Assembly (NCBI RefSeq): GCF_001373415.1
Contig: NZ_CDSE01000091.1
Location: 1-58,473 of the forward strand
Direction: 5' to 3'
Source of the DNA: Paenibacillus dakarensis
GTDB taxonomy: Bacteria; Bacillota; Bacilli; Paenibacillales; Paenibacillaceae
DNA: 58,473 nucleotides
The number at the start of each line of letters is the position of its first letter. Positions within the stretch are counted from its first letter, which is position 1. The position numbers were made by a program, and so were the translations under genes. Shown piece after piece: positions 8,327-17,264 of this stretch. The notes below the pieces were generated by a model, which saw only the letters and a program-made list of their open reading frames with translations, was not told where the DNA came from and ran no database searches.

Positions 8327-8839
8327 TTGAATCAGACAGACCGCAATATCATTCTAATCGGCATGATGGGAACAGGAAAAAGCACCGTGGGAAGTATTAT
8401 CGCACAGCACTTGAATTATACGCTTGTAGATCTGGACTCCGAAATTGAGAAAGCGGTAGGGAAATCGATACCGGCCATGTTTGAGGCGGAGGGCGAGCTG
8501 TTTTTTCGAAACGCCGAGGCTGCCGTTCTGAAAAGAGTTCTGCAGCGTCACAGAGTCGTTATCGCTACCGGAGGCGGCGCTGTGCTTCGCAAAGAAAACT
8601 GTGAGCTCATGAGCTGCAAGGGCTGGGTTGCCGCACTGACGGCTGAAGAAGCTGTTATCGTCGAGCGTGTTCGCGGTGATGTGAACCGTCCGCTCTTGGC
8701 GGGGGATCTGAAGGAGAGAGTGCGAAAGATAATGGAAGAGCGGAAAGATTGCTATCAATTTGCCAATGTTACGGTAGATACAACAGGCTATTCCGCCAAT
8801 GAAGTAGCCCTAAATATTTTAGCGCATTACCGCGGCTGA
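8327..8839 (+). CDS. aroK: Shikimate kinase
   Basis: 170 residues, the normal size. Phosphorylates shikimate with ATP, step 5 of the chorismate pathway. Walker A is GMMGTGKSTVG at ~12-22. DLDSEIE at ~34-40 provides the Asp of the shikimate site, FRNAE the conserved Arg, and ATGGGAVLR the GGG substrate loop. The lid Arg is in NRPLL. The start is TTG at 8327 after GAGGTGAGG. aroA, the next enzyme of the pathway, follows 530 bp downstream, but the two are separated by the minus-strand rhodanese gene and so are not in one operon. Confidence 0.95.
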   Translation: MNQTDRNIILIGMMGTGKSTVGSIIAQHLNYTLVDLDSEIEKAVGKSIPAMFEAEGELFFRNAEAAVLKRVLQRHRVVIATGGGAVLRKENCELMSCKGWVAALTAEEAVIVERVRGDVNRPLLAGDLKERVRKIMEERKDCYQFANVTVDTTGYSANEVALNILAHYRG

Positions 8840-8920
8840 GCTTCATCGGCTGATTCTGGATCAGCGAGAGCGGGGGCATTCCCGCCCTGCAAACGTCGAA
8901 GAATAGATTCGCAGCACGCA

Positions 8921-9226
8921 TTATTCTTCGTTATTCCACTGAAGCATGCCGCCTTTCATATTGACAACATTGTCGATTCCCTGCTGGCTCAAAAACTCAC
9001 ATACACGCTGACTGCGCGCGCCGCTGCGGCAGACGAAAACAACTTCAGAGCCTCGGGGAATTTCATTGAACCGGCTTGGAATGTCTCCCATGGGGATATG
9101 CTTGGCACCGGCGATCATTCCATGTACAACTTCATCGTCTTCCCGAACATCAATCATGTGGATTTTCTCTCCGTTCTGGAGCCGGCGTTTGAGCTCGGAA
9201 GGTTCAATTTGGGGAATGGGCTTCAT
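8921..9226 (-). CDS. Single-domain rhodanese-like protein
   Basis: 101 residues, a single rhodanese domain (sulfurtransferase family, GlpE/PspE type). It has IDVREDDEVVHGMIAGAKHIPMGDI at ~25-49 and the active-site loop CRSGARS with the persulfide-carrying Cys66. No signal peptide, so it should be cytoplasmic. Probable role is sulfur transfer or persulfide handling; the partner is unknown. It converges with aroK: the 81-bp gap has two short hairpins (around 8848-8862 and 8870-8885) without clear T-runs. Confidence 0.9.
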   Translation of the reverse strand: MKPIPQIEPSELKRRLQNGEKIHMIDVREDDEVVHGMIAGAKHIPMGDIPSRFNEIPRGSEVVFVCRSGARSQRVCEFLSQQGIDNVVNMKGGMLQWNNEE

Positions 9227-9370
9227 TAAATGTCCCTCTTTTCAAAAGGTAGTATGTCTTTATCTATATTTTCATGATACAGAAGTGGAGAATTGCCTGT
9301 CAATTTAACGTTTTTTAGATTGGACAAGATGGAGACTAATGTTTATTTCAAAGAAGGAGAGAATACATAA

Positions 9371-10672
9371 ATGGATGTTATCGTAAGACCGACTGCGGAA
9401 TTAAAAGGGGAAATTGGAGCCTTATCCTCCAAGAACTATACGACTCGTTATCTGCTTGTTGCCGCACTTGCAGAAGGTGAGAGCACGATTTATTACCCGG
9501 CCCACAGCGAAGACAGCGATGCGATGAGACGCTGCATTCAGGATTTGGGAGCTGACCTTTACGAGGATGAAGAGAAAGCGGTTATCAGAGGTTTCGGCCG
9601 TTCTCCGAAAGAGGTAAAAGAGCTGAATGTCGGTAATGCCGGAGCGGTGCTTCGATTTTTAATGGGCGTCACCTCGCTGTCCAGAGAAGTAACCTTTGTG
9701 AATACATATCCGGATTCATTAGGCAAGCGTCCTCATGATGATCTGATTGAAGCTCTTGGTCAACTGGGGATTCAGGTAGAGCATAATAATGGACGGCTTC
9801 CCATTACGATTCGGGGCGGTCAGCCGAAAGGCGGGCACATTTCCGTATCGGGTTCGGTGAGCTCACAGTACTTGAGTGCACTGCTTTTTGTAACTCCGCT
9901 GCTGTCTGAGGACAGTGAAATTACAGTTACTGGGGACCTGAAATCCAAAGTGGTAATCGGACAAACGCTTGAGGTATTGGAACAGGCAGGTATTGTGATT
10001 CATGCTTCTGATGATTATATGCATTTCCGGGTGCCGGGAGGACAAGCTTATCAGGCCAAGACCTATACGGTTCAAGGGGATTACCCCGGCTCAGCAGCCG
10101 TGCTTGCCGCAGCAGCGGTCACGCAATCAGACGTAACCATCCGAAATCTCTCCGAAGACAGCAAACAAGGTGAACGAGCGATTATTGATGTTCTAAAAAT
10201 GATGAATGTCCCTCTGACACATGAGAATGGTAATGTACGTGTACAGGGGAACGGCAAACTGCATGCACTGGAATTCGACGGCGATACCGCAACGGATGCG
10301 GTGCTGGCTATGGTGGCTGCAGCGGTGTTCGCGGATGGAACCTCCCGTTTTTACAATGTGGAGAATCTTCGGTATAAAGAATGTGACCGGATTACGGATT
10401 ATCTGAATGAGCTTCGAAAAGCCGGGGCATTAGTAGAAGAGAAGCAGTCAGAAATTATTGTTCATGGACGGCCCGAAGGTGTTGAAGGCGGTGTAGAGAT
10501 TAACGCACACTACGACCACCGGGTGATTATGGCTCTGACCGTCGTAGGACTGCGTTCCAGGAAGCCTCTTGTGATTAAAGATGCTCACCATGTTGCCAAG
10601 TCATATCCACAGTACTTTGACCATTTGAAGGCGCTTGGTGCTAATGTTGATTGGGTAAATAAGAATGAATAA
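9371..10672 (+). CDS. aroA: 3-phosphoshikimate 1-carboxyvinyltransferase (EPSP synthase)
   Basis: 433 residues. Transfers enolpyruvyl from PEP to shikimate 3-phosphate, step 6 of the chorismate pathway. Features are the N-terminal LSSKNYTTRYLLVAALAEGES (Lys and Arg of the S3P site), NVGNAGAVLRFLMGV at ~95-109 (the PEP-binding GNAGT-like loop, here GNAGA), LGKRPHDDLIEAL, SGSVSSQYLSALL, GDYPGSAAV and DHRVIMALTVVGL near the C-terminus. The loop GNAGA rather than GNAGTA, and KRPHDD instead of the class I RPM(x)DL, fit a divergent, possibly class II-like enzyme. The start ATG follows AAGGAGAG. The CoA-binding gene starts 21 bp downstream and is probably co-transcribed. Confidence 0.95.
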   Translation: MDVIVRPTAELKGEIGALSSKNYTTRYLLVAALAEGESTIYYPAHSEDSDAMRRCIQDLGADLYEDEEKAVIRGFGRSPKEVKELNVGNAGAVLRFLMGVTSLSREVTFVNTYPDSLGKRPHDDLIEALGQLGIQVEHNNGRLPITIRGGQPKGGHISVSGSVSSQYLSALLFVTPLLSEDSEITVTGDLKSKVVIGQTLEVLEQAGIVIHASDDYMHFRVPGGQAYQAKTYTVQGDYPGSAAVLAAAAVTQSDVTIRNLSEDSKQGERAIIDVLKMMNVPLTHENGNVRVQGNGKLHALEFDGDTATDAVLAMVAAAVFADGTSRFYNVENLRYKECDRITDYLNELRKAGALVEEKQSEIIVHGRPEGVEGGVEINAHYDHRVIMALTVVGLRSRKPLVIKDAHHVAKSYPQYFDHLKALGANVDWVNKNE

Positions 10673-10692
10673 AGGTCTAGGAGGACTAGAAG

Positions 10693-11115
10693 ATGGCATT
10701 TGAAAATCCTTCACGTGAACAAATCGCAGAAATATTACGAAATGCCGGAAACATAGCCGTAGTCGGTTTATCAGACAAGTCTGACCGCACCTCATATATG
10801 GTTTCCCGGGCAATGCAGAACCGGGGATACCGGATTATTCCGGTGAATCCGAACGCAGACGAAATTTTGGGGGAGAAGTGTTATTCCTCCCTTCAGGACA
10901 TTCCTGAGCCTGTTGATATCGTTAATGTGTTTAGAAGAAGCGAGTACTGCGCTGAGGTAGCCCGTGAAGCTGCACAGATCGGGGCCAGGGTATTATGGCT
11001 TCAGCAAGGAATAGTGAGCGATGAAGCTGCTTCTATAGCGGATGAGCATGGAATGACAGCAATCATGGACCGCTGTATAAAGGTAGAGGATTCCATCACA
11101 CTAGGCGGGAAATAA
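10693..11115 (+). CDS. CoA-binding protein (YccU-type)
   Basis: 140 residues with a single CoA-binding Rossmann domain like that of succinyl-CoA synthetase alpha. NIAVVGLSDKSDRTSYMVSRAM at ~18-39 is the dinucleotide-type loop, then IIPVNPNADEILGEKCYSSL, VDIVNVFRRSEY and VLWLQQGI. The C-terminal MDRCIKVE is conserved in the family. No enzymatic activity is established for these stand-alone domains. It is probably translated from the aroA transcript (21-bp gap, RBS CTAGGAGG) and is followed by a terminator. Confidence 0.88.
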   Translation: MAFENPSREQIAEILRNAGNIAVVGLSDKSDRTSYMVSRAMQNRGYRIIPVNPNADEILGEKCYSSLQDIPEPVDIVNVFRRSEYCAEVAREAAQIGARVLWLQQGIVSDEAASIADEHGMTAIMDRCIKVEDSITLGGK

Positions 11116-11127
11116 TCAGTTGTTTTA

Positions 11128-11171
11128 ATCTGACTCTGGCAGGTTCCTAACACAAGGGCCTGTCTTTTTTT
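11128..11171 (+). terminator. Rho-independent terminator
   Basis: GGCAGGTTCC pairs with GGGCCTGTC (with wobble pairs) around TAACACAA and is followed by seven T residues. Ends the aroA-CoA-binding unit. Confidence 0.75.
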
Positions 11172-11187
11172 ATGGACCCCATTTATT

Positions 11188-11216
11188 TTGACAAAATGCA
11201 GTCCAGCGCTTACCAT
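11188..11216 (+). promoter_or_regulatory. ptsG promoter
   Basis: Perfect TTGACA at 11188-11193, 17-base spacer, TACCAT at 11211-11216. The implied leader is only about 20 bases long, so there is no room for a GlcT-type RAT/antiterminator as in B. subtilis ptsG. Confidence 0.6.
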
Positions 11217-11240
11217 CTAGAATAGAAAGGAGGGCTCGCC

Positions 11241-13124
11241 TTGAATTGGTTGGGATCTCTACAGCAATTAGGCAGAGCGGTCATGCTTCCTACGATGGCT
11301 CTTCCTGCGGCAGCTCTTCTGCTTAGTATAGGAAGCTTGCCATGGGCTTCATGGGGAGTAGAATCCCTGGGTGAGGTCGCTTCTGCGGCTGGTCACGGTG
11401 TATTCTATTTCATGCCTTATTTATTTGCGATCGGGGTTGCTTGGGGACTGTCGAATCAGGGTGGACCTGCAGGGCTTGCTGCGCTGGCAGGTATGTTTAT
11501 TTACGGTCAGGTCATCTCGGTAACCGGCGATGGCAGTGTACAGCCGTCAACCTTGATTGGTATTATATTCGGCGTTGTTTCGAGTATCGTCTACAATCGT
11601 TTTAAACATATTAAGCTTCCAGAAGCGATACAATTTTTTGGAGGCTCTCGTTTTGTACTGCTGATTATGGGATTGTTTTCAGCTGTATTTGCATGGGGAA
11701 TGACAAGTGCAGCTCCAGTTATTCAAAGAGGGTTTGAAGCTTTTTATTCGTTAACCGTGCATATGGGTGGATTTGGCTTGTTTTTATACGGTATTTTATA
11801 TCGTGTGTTAACGGCCTTTGGTCTCCACCATATTTTAAATAACGTGTATTGGTTCCAGTTAGGGACTTATGAGACCTCAGACGGGGTCATCGTTCAAGGG
11901 GATTTGCCCCGTTTCTTCGCAGGGGACCCGACAGCCGGAGATTTTATGGCCGGATTGTTCCCGATTATGATGTTTGCTCTTCCGGCTATTGCATTTGCAA
12001 TTATTCAGGAAGCCCGGGAAGATTTGAAGCCAAAAGTTAAGAAAACATTTATGCGCTCTGCGCTTGTATGTTTCCTGACGGGTGTATCAGAGCAGATTGA
12101 GTTTGCCTTTCTGTTCGCTTCACCATATTTATATGTGCTGCATTCATTAATGGCTGGCTTTGCGATGGTTTTGACGTACATATTTAATATTCATCATGGT
12201 TTTTCATATTCTGCAGGATTTATCGATTACGTCATCAACTTTCACTTATCGCACAATGCTTGGCTTCTGATTCCGATTGGAGTCGTCTACGGGCTCATAT
12301 ATTATTTCCTGTTCCGCTGGGCCATTCGAAGGTTTGGTATTCCGACACCAGGGCGGGAGGAAGGGTCTGCGCTTGAAGGTTGGGCTGGCAATATTCCTTA
12401 TCAGGCTCCGTTGATTCTGGATGCACTGGGAGGGAAGGAGAACATCGTTCAGGTGGAATCCTGTATGACAAGACTGAGGCTGACCGTTTACAATGATCGT
12501 CAAATCGATACGAATGCACTTAAACTGCTTGGATCAGCAGGTATTATTAAGCTGGGCGGCGGCAATGTTCAGGTCGTGTTCGGAACGTATTCGGAACTGA
12601 TCCGGGAGGAAATCAATAAGCTGATGCAGCGTGATCTTCCGCGGGTACTGTTCAGCGCTCCGGTCCAGGGAAAAATGCTTCCGATTGAGGACGTGCCGGA
12701 TGATATTTTTGCCGCGAAGCTGGTTGGCAGCGGTGTGGCTTTTATCCCGGAGAAGGGGGAATTGGTTTCCCCTGTATACGGAACGGTCATGCATGTATAT
12801 CCTACAATGCATGCTATCGGCATTTCTACACAGGAGGGTCTGGAAGTCCTTATTCACATCGGTATTGATACATCACAGCTGAAAGGGCCGTTTACGGCTG
12901 TTGTCAGCGAGGGAGACGCCGTGGAGCCGGGGCAGCTGCTTGTGAAATTCGATCTGGCATATTTAAAGACACATGCGGCATCACTGGCTACACCTATGGT
13001 GATCACGAATCCGGATAAGGTAAGGTCCTGGAATTATGCACCGTTCAAATCGGTTAAAAAAGGACAGTCTTCGGTTATGTCAGTCGTACTAAATGAAAGT
13101 CACGCTGGGGGTAGAGAATCATGA
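11241..13124 (+). CDS. ptsG: PTS glucose-type transporter, fused EIICBA
   Basis: 627 residues, domain order IIC-IIB-IIA. IIC (~1-365) is a multi-span membrane domain starting LGRAVMLPTMALPAAALLLS, with FGLHHILNNVYW in the sugar-site region. IIB (~385-465) has the phosphocysteine in ESCMTRLRLTV (Cys408). IIA (~495-610) has HAIG (His524) and LIHIGIDT (His539, the phosphorylated one). It takes up and phosphorylates glucose or a close hexose; glucose versus GlcNAc cannot be settled by eye. The start TTG follows AAAGGAGGG. Its stop overlaps the ptsI start by 4 bp, giving translational coupling. Confidence 0.92.
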   Translation: MNWLGSLQQLGRAVMLPTMALPAAALLLSIGSLPWASWGVESLGEVASAAGHGVFYFMPYLFAIGVAWGLSNQGGPAGLAALAGMFIYGQVISVTGDGSVQPSTLIGIIFGVVSSIVYNRFKHIKLPEAIQFFGGSRFVLLIMGLFSAVFAWGMTSAAPVIQRGFEAFYSLTVHMGGFGLFLYGILYRVLTAFGLHHILNNVYWFQLGTYETSDGVIVQGDLPRFFAGDPTAGDFMAGLFPIMMFALPAIAFAIIQEAREDLKPKVKKTFMRSALVCFLTGVSEQIEFAFLFASPYLYVLHSLMAGFAMVLTYIFNIHHGFSYSAGFIDYVINFHLSHNAWLLIPIGVVYGLIYYFLFRWAIRRFGIPTPGREEGSALEGWAGNIPYQAPLILDALGGKENIVQVESCMTRLRLTVYNDRQIDTNALKLLGSAGIIKLGGGNVQVVFGTYSELIREEINKLMQRDLPRVLFSAPVQGKMLPIEDVPDDIFAAKLVGSGVAFIPEKGELVSPVYGTVMHVYPTMHAIGISTQEGLEVLIHIGIDTSQLKGPFTAVVSEGDAVEPGQLLVKFDLAYLKTHAASLATPMVITNPDKVRSWNYAPFKSVKKGQSSVMSVVLNESHAGGRES

Positions 13125-14848
13125 TACAGGGCATTGGCGCAGCAGCAGGCGTTGCGTTCGGAAAGGCATTTGTGCTTCCCCATTGGGAGCTTGATCTGCC
13201 GGATACTGAAATTGACGCCGTCGATTTAGCCAAAGAGTTCGAGCGCCTTTATGAAGGCATACGGACCTCCAAGAATGAAATAGAATATATCAAGAACGAA
13301 TTCAAGGAAATGGTGGGGGATGAGGAATCTCATATTTTTGATGCCCATCTTGCTATTTTGGAAGATCCGGTATTTATGAATGAGATTCAGGGCTTGATTG
13401 AACGTCAATATAAAGCGGCTGAGGTTGCCGTAAAGGAAGCAATTGACCATTTCGTCTCGATGTTCGATTTGCTGGATGATGAATATATGAAAGAGCGGGC
13501 AATCGACATCAAGGATGTTGGCAATCGTCTTCTCAAGCATTTATTAGGTGCACCTGAAGTGACCTTGCCGTCAGATACACAGCCATATATTTTGGTGGCC
13601 AGAGAACTTTCACCATCCCAGCTCGCACATCTCAACCCTTCTCATGTATTAGGGATCGTGACGATGTCAGGGGGTATGACATCACATTCCGCCATCATGG
13701 CAAGAGCGATCGGAATTCCGCTTGTATCCGGTATCGAAAGCCGCCTCGATAAGCCGATTCAGACAGGGGAGTTCCTTATCGTAGACGGTGATCATGGGCA
13801 TTTGTATATCAATCCGGAAGAGCATGTTCTGGAACGGTATATAAGCATTCACGCTGAACAGCGGAAGAAGAAAGAGCAGCTTCAGCTGCTGTCTTCTGTG
13901 GATGCGGTGACGAAGGACGGATCGTACTTCCATCTAGCTGCAAATATGAATTCCCTGAAGGAATTGGATATGGCTCTTAATAATGGGGCAAATGGTGTTG
14001 GCCTTTTTCGAACCGAATTTCTCTATATGGACCGAGCGGCATTCCCTACTGAAAATGAGCAGTTTGAAGTATATCGCCAAGTAACAGAGAAAGCGAAAGG
14101 ATCATCGGTTGTCATTCGTACCTTGGATATCGGAGGCGATAAACAGCTCGATTATTTCTCGCTGCCGGAAGAAGAAAATCCGGTCCTGGGTTACCGGGCA
14201 ATCCGTATCTGCCTGGATCAGACAGAACTGCTTCAAACACAGTTAACCGCTATTTTAAGGGCAAGCATTTACGGGGATGTTAAAGTAATGTATCCTATGA
14301 TTTCATCGGTAGATGAGGTTCGCCAGGCTAATGAGATCCTTAAACGGGCAATGGCTGATCTTGATAGCCGGGGAATTTCTTATAATCCTGATATTAAAGT
14401 CGGTATCATGATTGAAGTTCCGGCTGCAGTAACTATAGCTGATCTGTTAGCTGATGAGGTGGATTTTTTCAGTATTGGAACGAATGATTTGGTACAGTAT
14501 GTTCTTGCTGTAGATCGAATGAATGAGCAAATCGCTCACATGTATCAGCCGTTCCATCCTGCGGTGCTGCGTATGCTTCGGACCACGGTGGAAGCGGCAA
14601 AACAGGCCGAAATACCTGTCAGCGTATGCGGGGAACTTGCCGGGGATGAACGCGCTATTCCGCTCTGGCTGGAATTGGGTGTCCAGAATTTAAGCATGTC
14701 CCCGTTATCCTTATTGAAAGTTAAACACCGGATTTTGAATACTGATGCGGAAGAAGCAAGACAAGAGGCGGCCGCTTGCTTCAAGCTTCGCAGAAGCAAT
14801 GAGATTGAGGATCGTCTTACCCGATTCATTAAACAAAATCAACTTTAG
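13121..14848 (+). CDS. ptsI: Phosphoenolpyruvate-protein phosphotransferase (PTS Enzyme I)
   Basis: 575 residues, normal Enzyme I length. It takes phosphate from PEP and gives it to HPr. The N-terminal HPr-binding helical domain is at ~20-145. The phosphohistidine loop is SGGMTSHSAIMARA with His189, the same number as in B. subtilis EI. The PEP-binding domain has LFRTEFLYMDR (~296-306), RTLDIGGDKQLDY, GYRAIRICLD, IGIMIEVPAAV and SVCGELAGD with its Cys acid. The start ATG overlaps the ptsG stop. ptsH (HPr), found between these genes or just upstream in B. subtilis, is not here or anywhere in the window. A strong terminator follows. Confidence 0.95.
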   Translation: MIQGIGAAAGVAFGKAFVLPHWELDLPDTEIDAVDLAKEFERLYEGIRTSKNEIEYIKNEFKEMVGDEESHIFDAHLAILEDPVFMNEIQGLIERQYKAAEVAVKEAIDHFVSMFDLLDDEYMKERAIDIKDVGNRLLKHLLGAPEVTLPSDTQPYILVARELSPSQLAHLNPSHVLGIVTMSGGMTSHSAIMARAIGIPLVSGIESRLDKPIQTGEFLIVDGDHGHLYINPEEHVLERYISIHAEQRKKKEQLQLLSSVDAVTKDGSYFHLAANMNSLKELDMALNNGANGVGLFRTEFLYMDRAAFPTENEQFEVYRQVTEKAKGSSVVIRTLDIGGDKQLDYFSLPEEENPVLGYRAIRICLDQTELLQTQLTAILRASIYGDVKVMYPMISSVDEVRQANEILKRAMADLDSRGISYNPDIKVGIMIEVPAAVTIADLLADEVDFFSIGTNDLVQYVLAVDRMNEQIAHMYQPFHPAVLRMLRTTVEAAKQAEIPVSVCGELAGDERAIPLWLELGVQNLSMSPLSLLKVKHRILNTDAEEARQEAAACFKLRRSNEIEDRLTRFIKQNQL

Positions 14849-14892
14849 GTTTTTTTGGATAGACAAGCTGTGTTTAGGCATTTATGAATAAT

Positions 14893-14941
14893 GAAAAAAC
14901 CGTTTCGAATGAGTGAGGCTCATTCGAAACGGTTTTTTTGT
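14893..14941 (+). terminator. Strong rho-independent terminator after ptsI
   Basis: A perfect ~19-bp stem (AAAAACCGTTTCGAATGAG and its complement) with a 5-base loop, then a T-run to 14940. Long enough to stand out from the other terminators here. Confidence 0.9.
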
Positions 14942-15096
14942 GTTTTTTAGTTGATATAAGCAAGGCCGAAATTACATAGGAAATGGGAAAATTTAATAAT
15001 TAAAATTTAAAGGAATTCCTAGTATTATAGTCGAATAGCACAACTTATATCATAGAGTATTTTAGACTTCAAGCGATAGGATTTGAGGTGGCCCCA

Positions 15097-15546
15097 ATGT
15101 ACATGAATTGTAACTGTGGACAGATAATGAAGGTGGAGCTCAGGAGCCTGATATATTTGCGTAAAGTACGTATTAGTCATGTCCCTGTTTATGCTTGTCA
15201 AGATTGTTCAGCCTATGAACTCGTACCTTCCATAAAACCGGATTTAGTCTGCTATATCCATTCTCTAGGAGAAGTGGATAGCAGGATGAATGTATCTTTT
15301 GCCGATACTTATGAACCTGCTGCTGTCCTGCGGGAAGTATTGTCTTTATCATTAGACTCTGTTCAAGAAATTCAGAAACAATGCAATATAGCATTTGATG
15401 ATCGCATCAATATGTTATTGGATCTATACCGTGTTGCCAAGATAAAAGGAGACTCGGTGTGGATTGCGGAGATTCAAACCCGCCTTAGAAAATTAACGGC
15501 ATTTATGAAAATACAAAAAGAATATTTAGAATATTGTATGAATTAA
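15097..15546 (+). CDS. Small protein with N-terminal zinc-ribbon-like (YgiT-type) motif
   Basis: 149 residues. The N-terminus has NCNCG followed by VYACQDCSAYE, a CxC...CxxC arrangement like the YgiT-type zinc finger of MqsA-type antitoxins. The rest is helical, ending in a Lys/Arg/Glu-rich C-terminus (RLRKLTAFMKIQKEYLEY). There is no HTH that I can see and no toxin partner next door, so a toxin-antitoxin role is not supported. I chose ATG 15097 because GAGGTGG at 15085-15091 sits 5 bases upstream; GTG 15088 overlaps that box. It lies 90 bp before ytxJ in the same direction. Function unknown. Confidence 0.7.
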   Translation: MYMNCNCGQIMKVELRSLIYLRKVRISHVPVYACQDCSAYELVPSIKPDLVCYIHSLGEVDSRMNVSFADTYEPAAVLREVLSLSLDSVQEIQKQCNIAFDDRINMLLDLYRVAKIKGDSVWIAEIQTRLRKLTAFMKIQKEYLEYCMN

Positions 15547-15639
15547 TCCATAGATTCAGCCCGGTTTGTTGGATTTTTCACGTTCATTTTGTTAGGATAT
15601 AATAAGGAACTTCAATATAATGGAGGGAATGTATATCCG

Positions 15640-15987
15640 ATGGCGACTATGACGAAAATGACAACAGACGAGCAATTACTTCATGCACTGAAAATATCCG
15701 ATCAGAAGGCTGTTCTACTGTTCAAGCACAGCACGCGTTGTCCGATCAGTACGAGAGCCTATAAAGAAGTGCAAGTATATTTACAGAACGAGCCGAATGA
15801 AAAGATCGATTACGTAATGATTGATGTGATAGCTGATCGTCCAATTTCGGATGCAGCTGCCGCTTCTTTAAACGTTAAGCATGAATCGCCGCAAGTTATC
15901 TTAGTCAGCCAAGGAGTGCCGGTCTGGCATACTTCCCATTCTAATATTACAACTGAAGCGCTGAGAGACAAATTGGACAGCCTATAA
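15640..15987 (+). CDS. ytxJ: Bacillithiol-system thioredoxin-like protein YtxJ
   Basis: 115 residues from ATG 15640, which has GGAGGG 12 bases upstream. The family is a thioredoxin-fold monothiol bacilliredoxin-like protein linked to bacillithiol redox chemistry in Firmicutes. The signature is LLFKHSTRCPISTRAY, with a single Cys in TRCPIS in place of CxxC. Then come YVMIDVIADRPIS and a HESPQVILV segment carrying the cis-Pro expected of the fold. ccpA follows 109 bp downstream; ytxJ also neighbours ccpA in B. subtilis, which supports the assignment. Confidence 0.9.
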   Translation: MATMTKMTTDEQLLHALKISDQKAVLLFKHSTRCPISTRAYKEVQVYLQNEPNEKIDYVMIDVIADRPISDAAAASLNVKHESPQVILVSQGVPVWHTSHSNITTEALRDKLDSL

Positions 15988-16096
15988 AGCAGTGTCATTG
16001 CACATTGCAGTAATTTGTCGTATCATGAATTTAATTGGCTGTCGAACGTATGTGTGAATTATGATTTAAAATTTATTGGCAATGGAGAGAAGGAAT

Positions 16097-17107
16097 TTGA
16101 CGGTAACCATTTACGATGTGGCGCGTGAAGCAGGCGTTTCAATGGCAACGGTGTCGCGGGTTGTCAACAATAACCCCAACGTTAAGCCTCAGACCCGGAA
16201 GAAAGTATACGAAGCAATAGAACGATTGGGATATCGGCCGAATGCAGTTGCGAGAGGTTTGGCCAGCAAGAAAACAACGACTGTAGGTGTTGTAATCCCT
16301 GATATCTCGAATTCTATTTTCGCGGAAATTGCCCGTGGTATTGAAGATATCGCCAACATGTACCATTACAATATTATTTTGTGTAACGCGGATAAGCGGA
16401 AGGAAAAAGAAATTCGTGTCATCAACACCTTGCTTGAGAAGCAGGTGGACGGGCTGTTGTTTATGGGTGGAACGGTGACTGATGAACATATCCAGGCATT
16501 CCAGACTTCAGCAGTACCCATTGTTCTGTGTGCGACTAGCGATGAGAAGGGGTCATATCCTTCTGTTGATATTGATCATGAACAAGCAGCTTTCGATGCG
16601 GTTAATACCTTGATTCGTCATGGTCACCGCGAAATCGCTATGATCAGCGGAACATTACAAGATCCGGCTAATGGATATGCTCGTTTTCATGGATATAAGA
16701 GAGCACTTGAAACGGCTGGTATTGAATATCAGGAAGACCTGGTTCGTATCGGTAACTATCGTTATGAATCCGGAGTAGAAGCCATGAAATACTTCTTAGG
16801 CTTGAAAAAGAAACCGACAGCCATTTTTGCGGCAACAGATGAAATGGCTATTGGCGCAATCCACAGCATTCAGGATGAAGGCTATAAAGTTCCGGATGAT
16901 TTTTCAATCATAAGTGTCGATAACATTCGTATGGCATCTATGGTTCGTCCGCAGCTGACAACCGTTGCGCAGCCTATGTACGATTTGGGAGCTGTTGCAA
17001 TGCGTCTGCTTACTAAGCTGATGAAGAAAGAAAATGTGGAGAATACTCATGTTATTTTGCCGCATGAGACGATCCTTAGACTTTCTGTCAGCCATGTTAA
17101 CGAGTAG
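16097..17107 (+). CDS. ccpA: Catabolite control protein A
   Basis: 336 residues, LacI family. The N-terminal HTH is TIYDVAREAGVSMATVSRVV, with the hinge helix region YRPNAVARGLASKKT. The effector/HPr-Ser-P binding core follows from ~60. Residue by residue it resembles B. subtilis CcpA, including PDISNSIFAEIARGIEDIA, NIILCNADK, KQVDGLLFMGG, DEMAIGAIH and MVRPQLTTVAQPMYDLGAVAMRLLTKLM. When bound to P-Ser-HPr or P-Ser-Crh it binds cre sites. I chose TTG 16097, preceded by GGAGAGAAGG; the frame stays open to 16076 without an RBS. Candidate targets in this window are the cre sites upstream of acsA and of the HPr-like gene. A terminator follows. Confidence 0.95.
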   Translation: MTVTIYDVAREAGVSMATVSRVVNNNPNVKPQTRKKVYEAIERLGYRPNAVARGLASKKTTTVGVVIPDISNSIFAEIARGIEDIANMYHYNIILCNADKRKEKEIRVINTLLEKQVDGLLFMGGTVTDEHIQAFQTSAVPIVLCATSDEKGSYPSVDIDHEQAAFDAVNTLIRHGHREIAMISGTLQDPANGYARFHGYKRALETAGIEYQEDLVRIGNYRYESGVEAMKYFLGLKKKPTAIFAATDEMAIGAIHSIQDEGYKVPDDFSIISVDNIRMASMVRPQLTTVAQPMYDLGAVAMRLLTKLMKKENVENTHVILPHETILRLSVSHVNE

Positions 17108-17138
17108 TCTTGTATAACTTGCATAATTATTTGAAATT

Positions 17139-17172
17139 CAGAAAGAAGCTCCTTCAAGGAGCTTCTTTCTGA
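17139..17172 (+). terminator. Terminator-like hairpin after ccpA
   Basis: CAGAAAGAAGCTCCT pairs perfectly with AGGAGCTTCTTTCTG around a 3-base loop. The 3' arm itself is T-rich, although no T-run follows. Confidence 0.7.
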
Positions 17173-17264
17173 TGTATTGAACTAGAATTGATGTACAACT
17201 TTTGGCCTGTCATTATAAGAGGACTTAATGCAGGTATATGAAAGAACAGGAGGATCGTAGAATC

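Noticed and set aside
8840..8920. Terminator between aroK and the rhodanese gene
   Set aside because: Two short hairpins are present but neither is followed by a T-run on either strand.
11194..11240. GlcT/RAT antiterminator or cre before ptsG
   Set aside because: The predicted leader is too short for a RAT, and the AGCGCT stretch near 11206 matches the cre consensus poorly.
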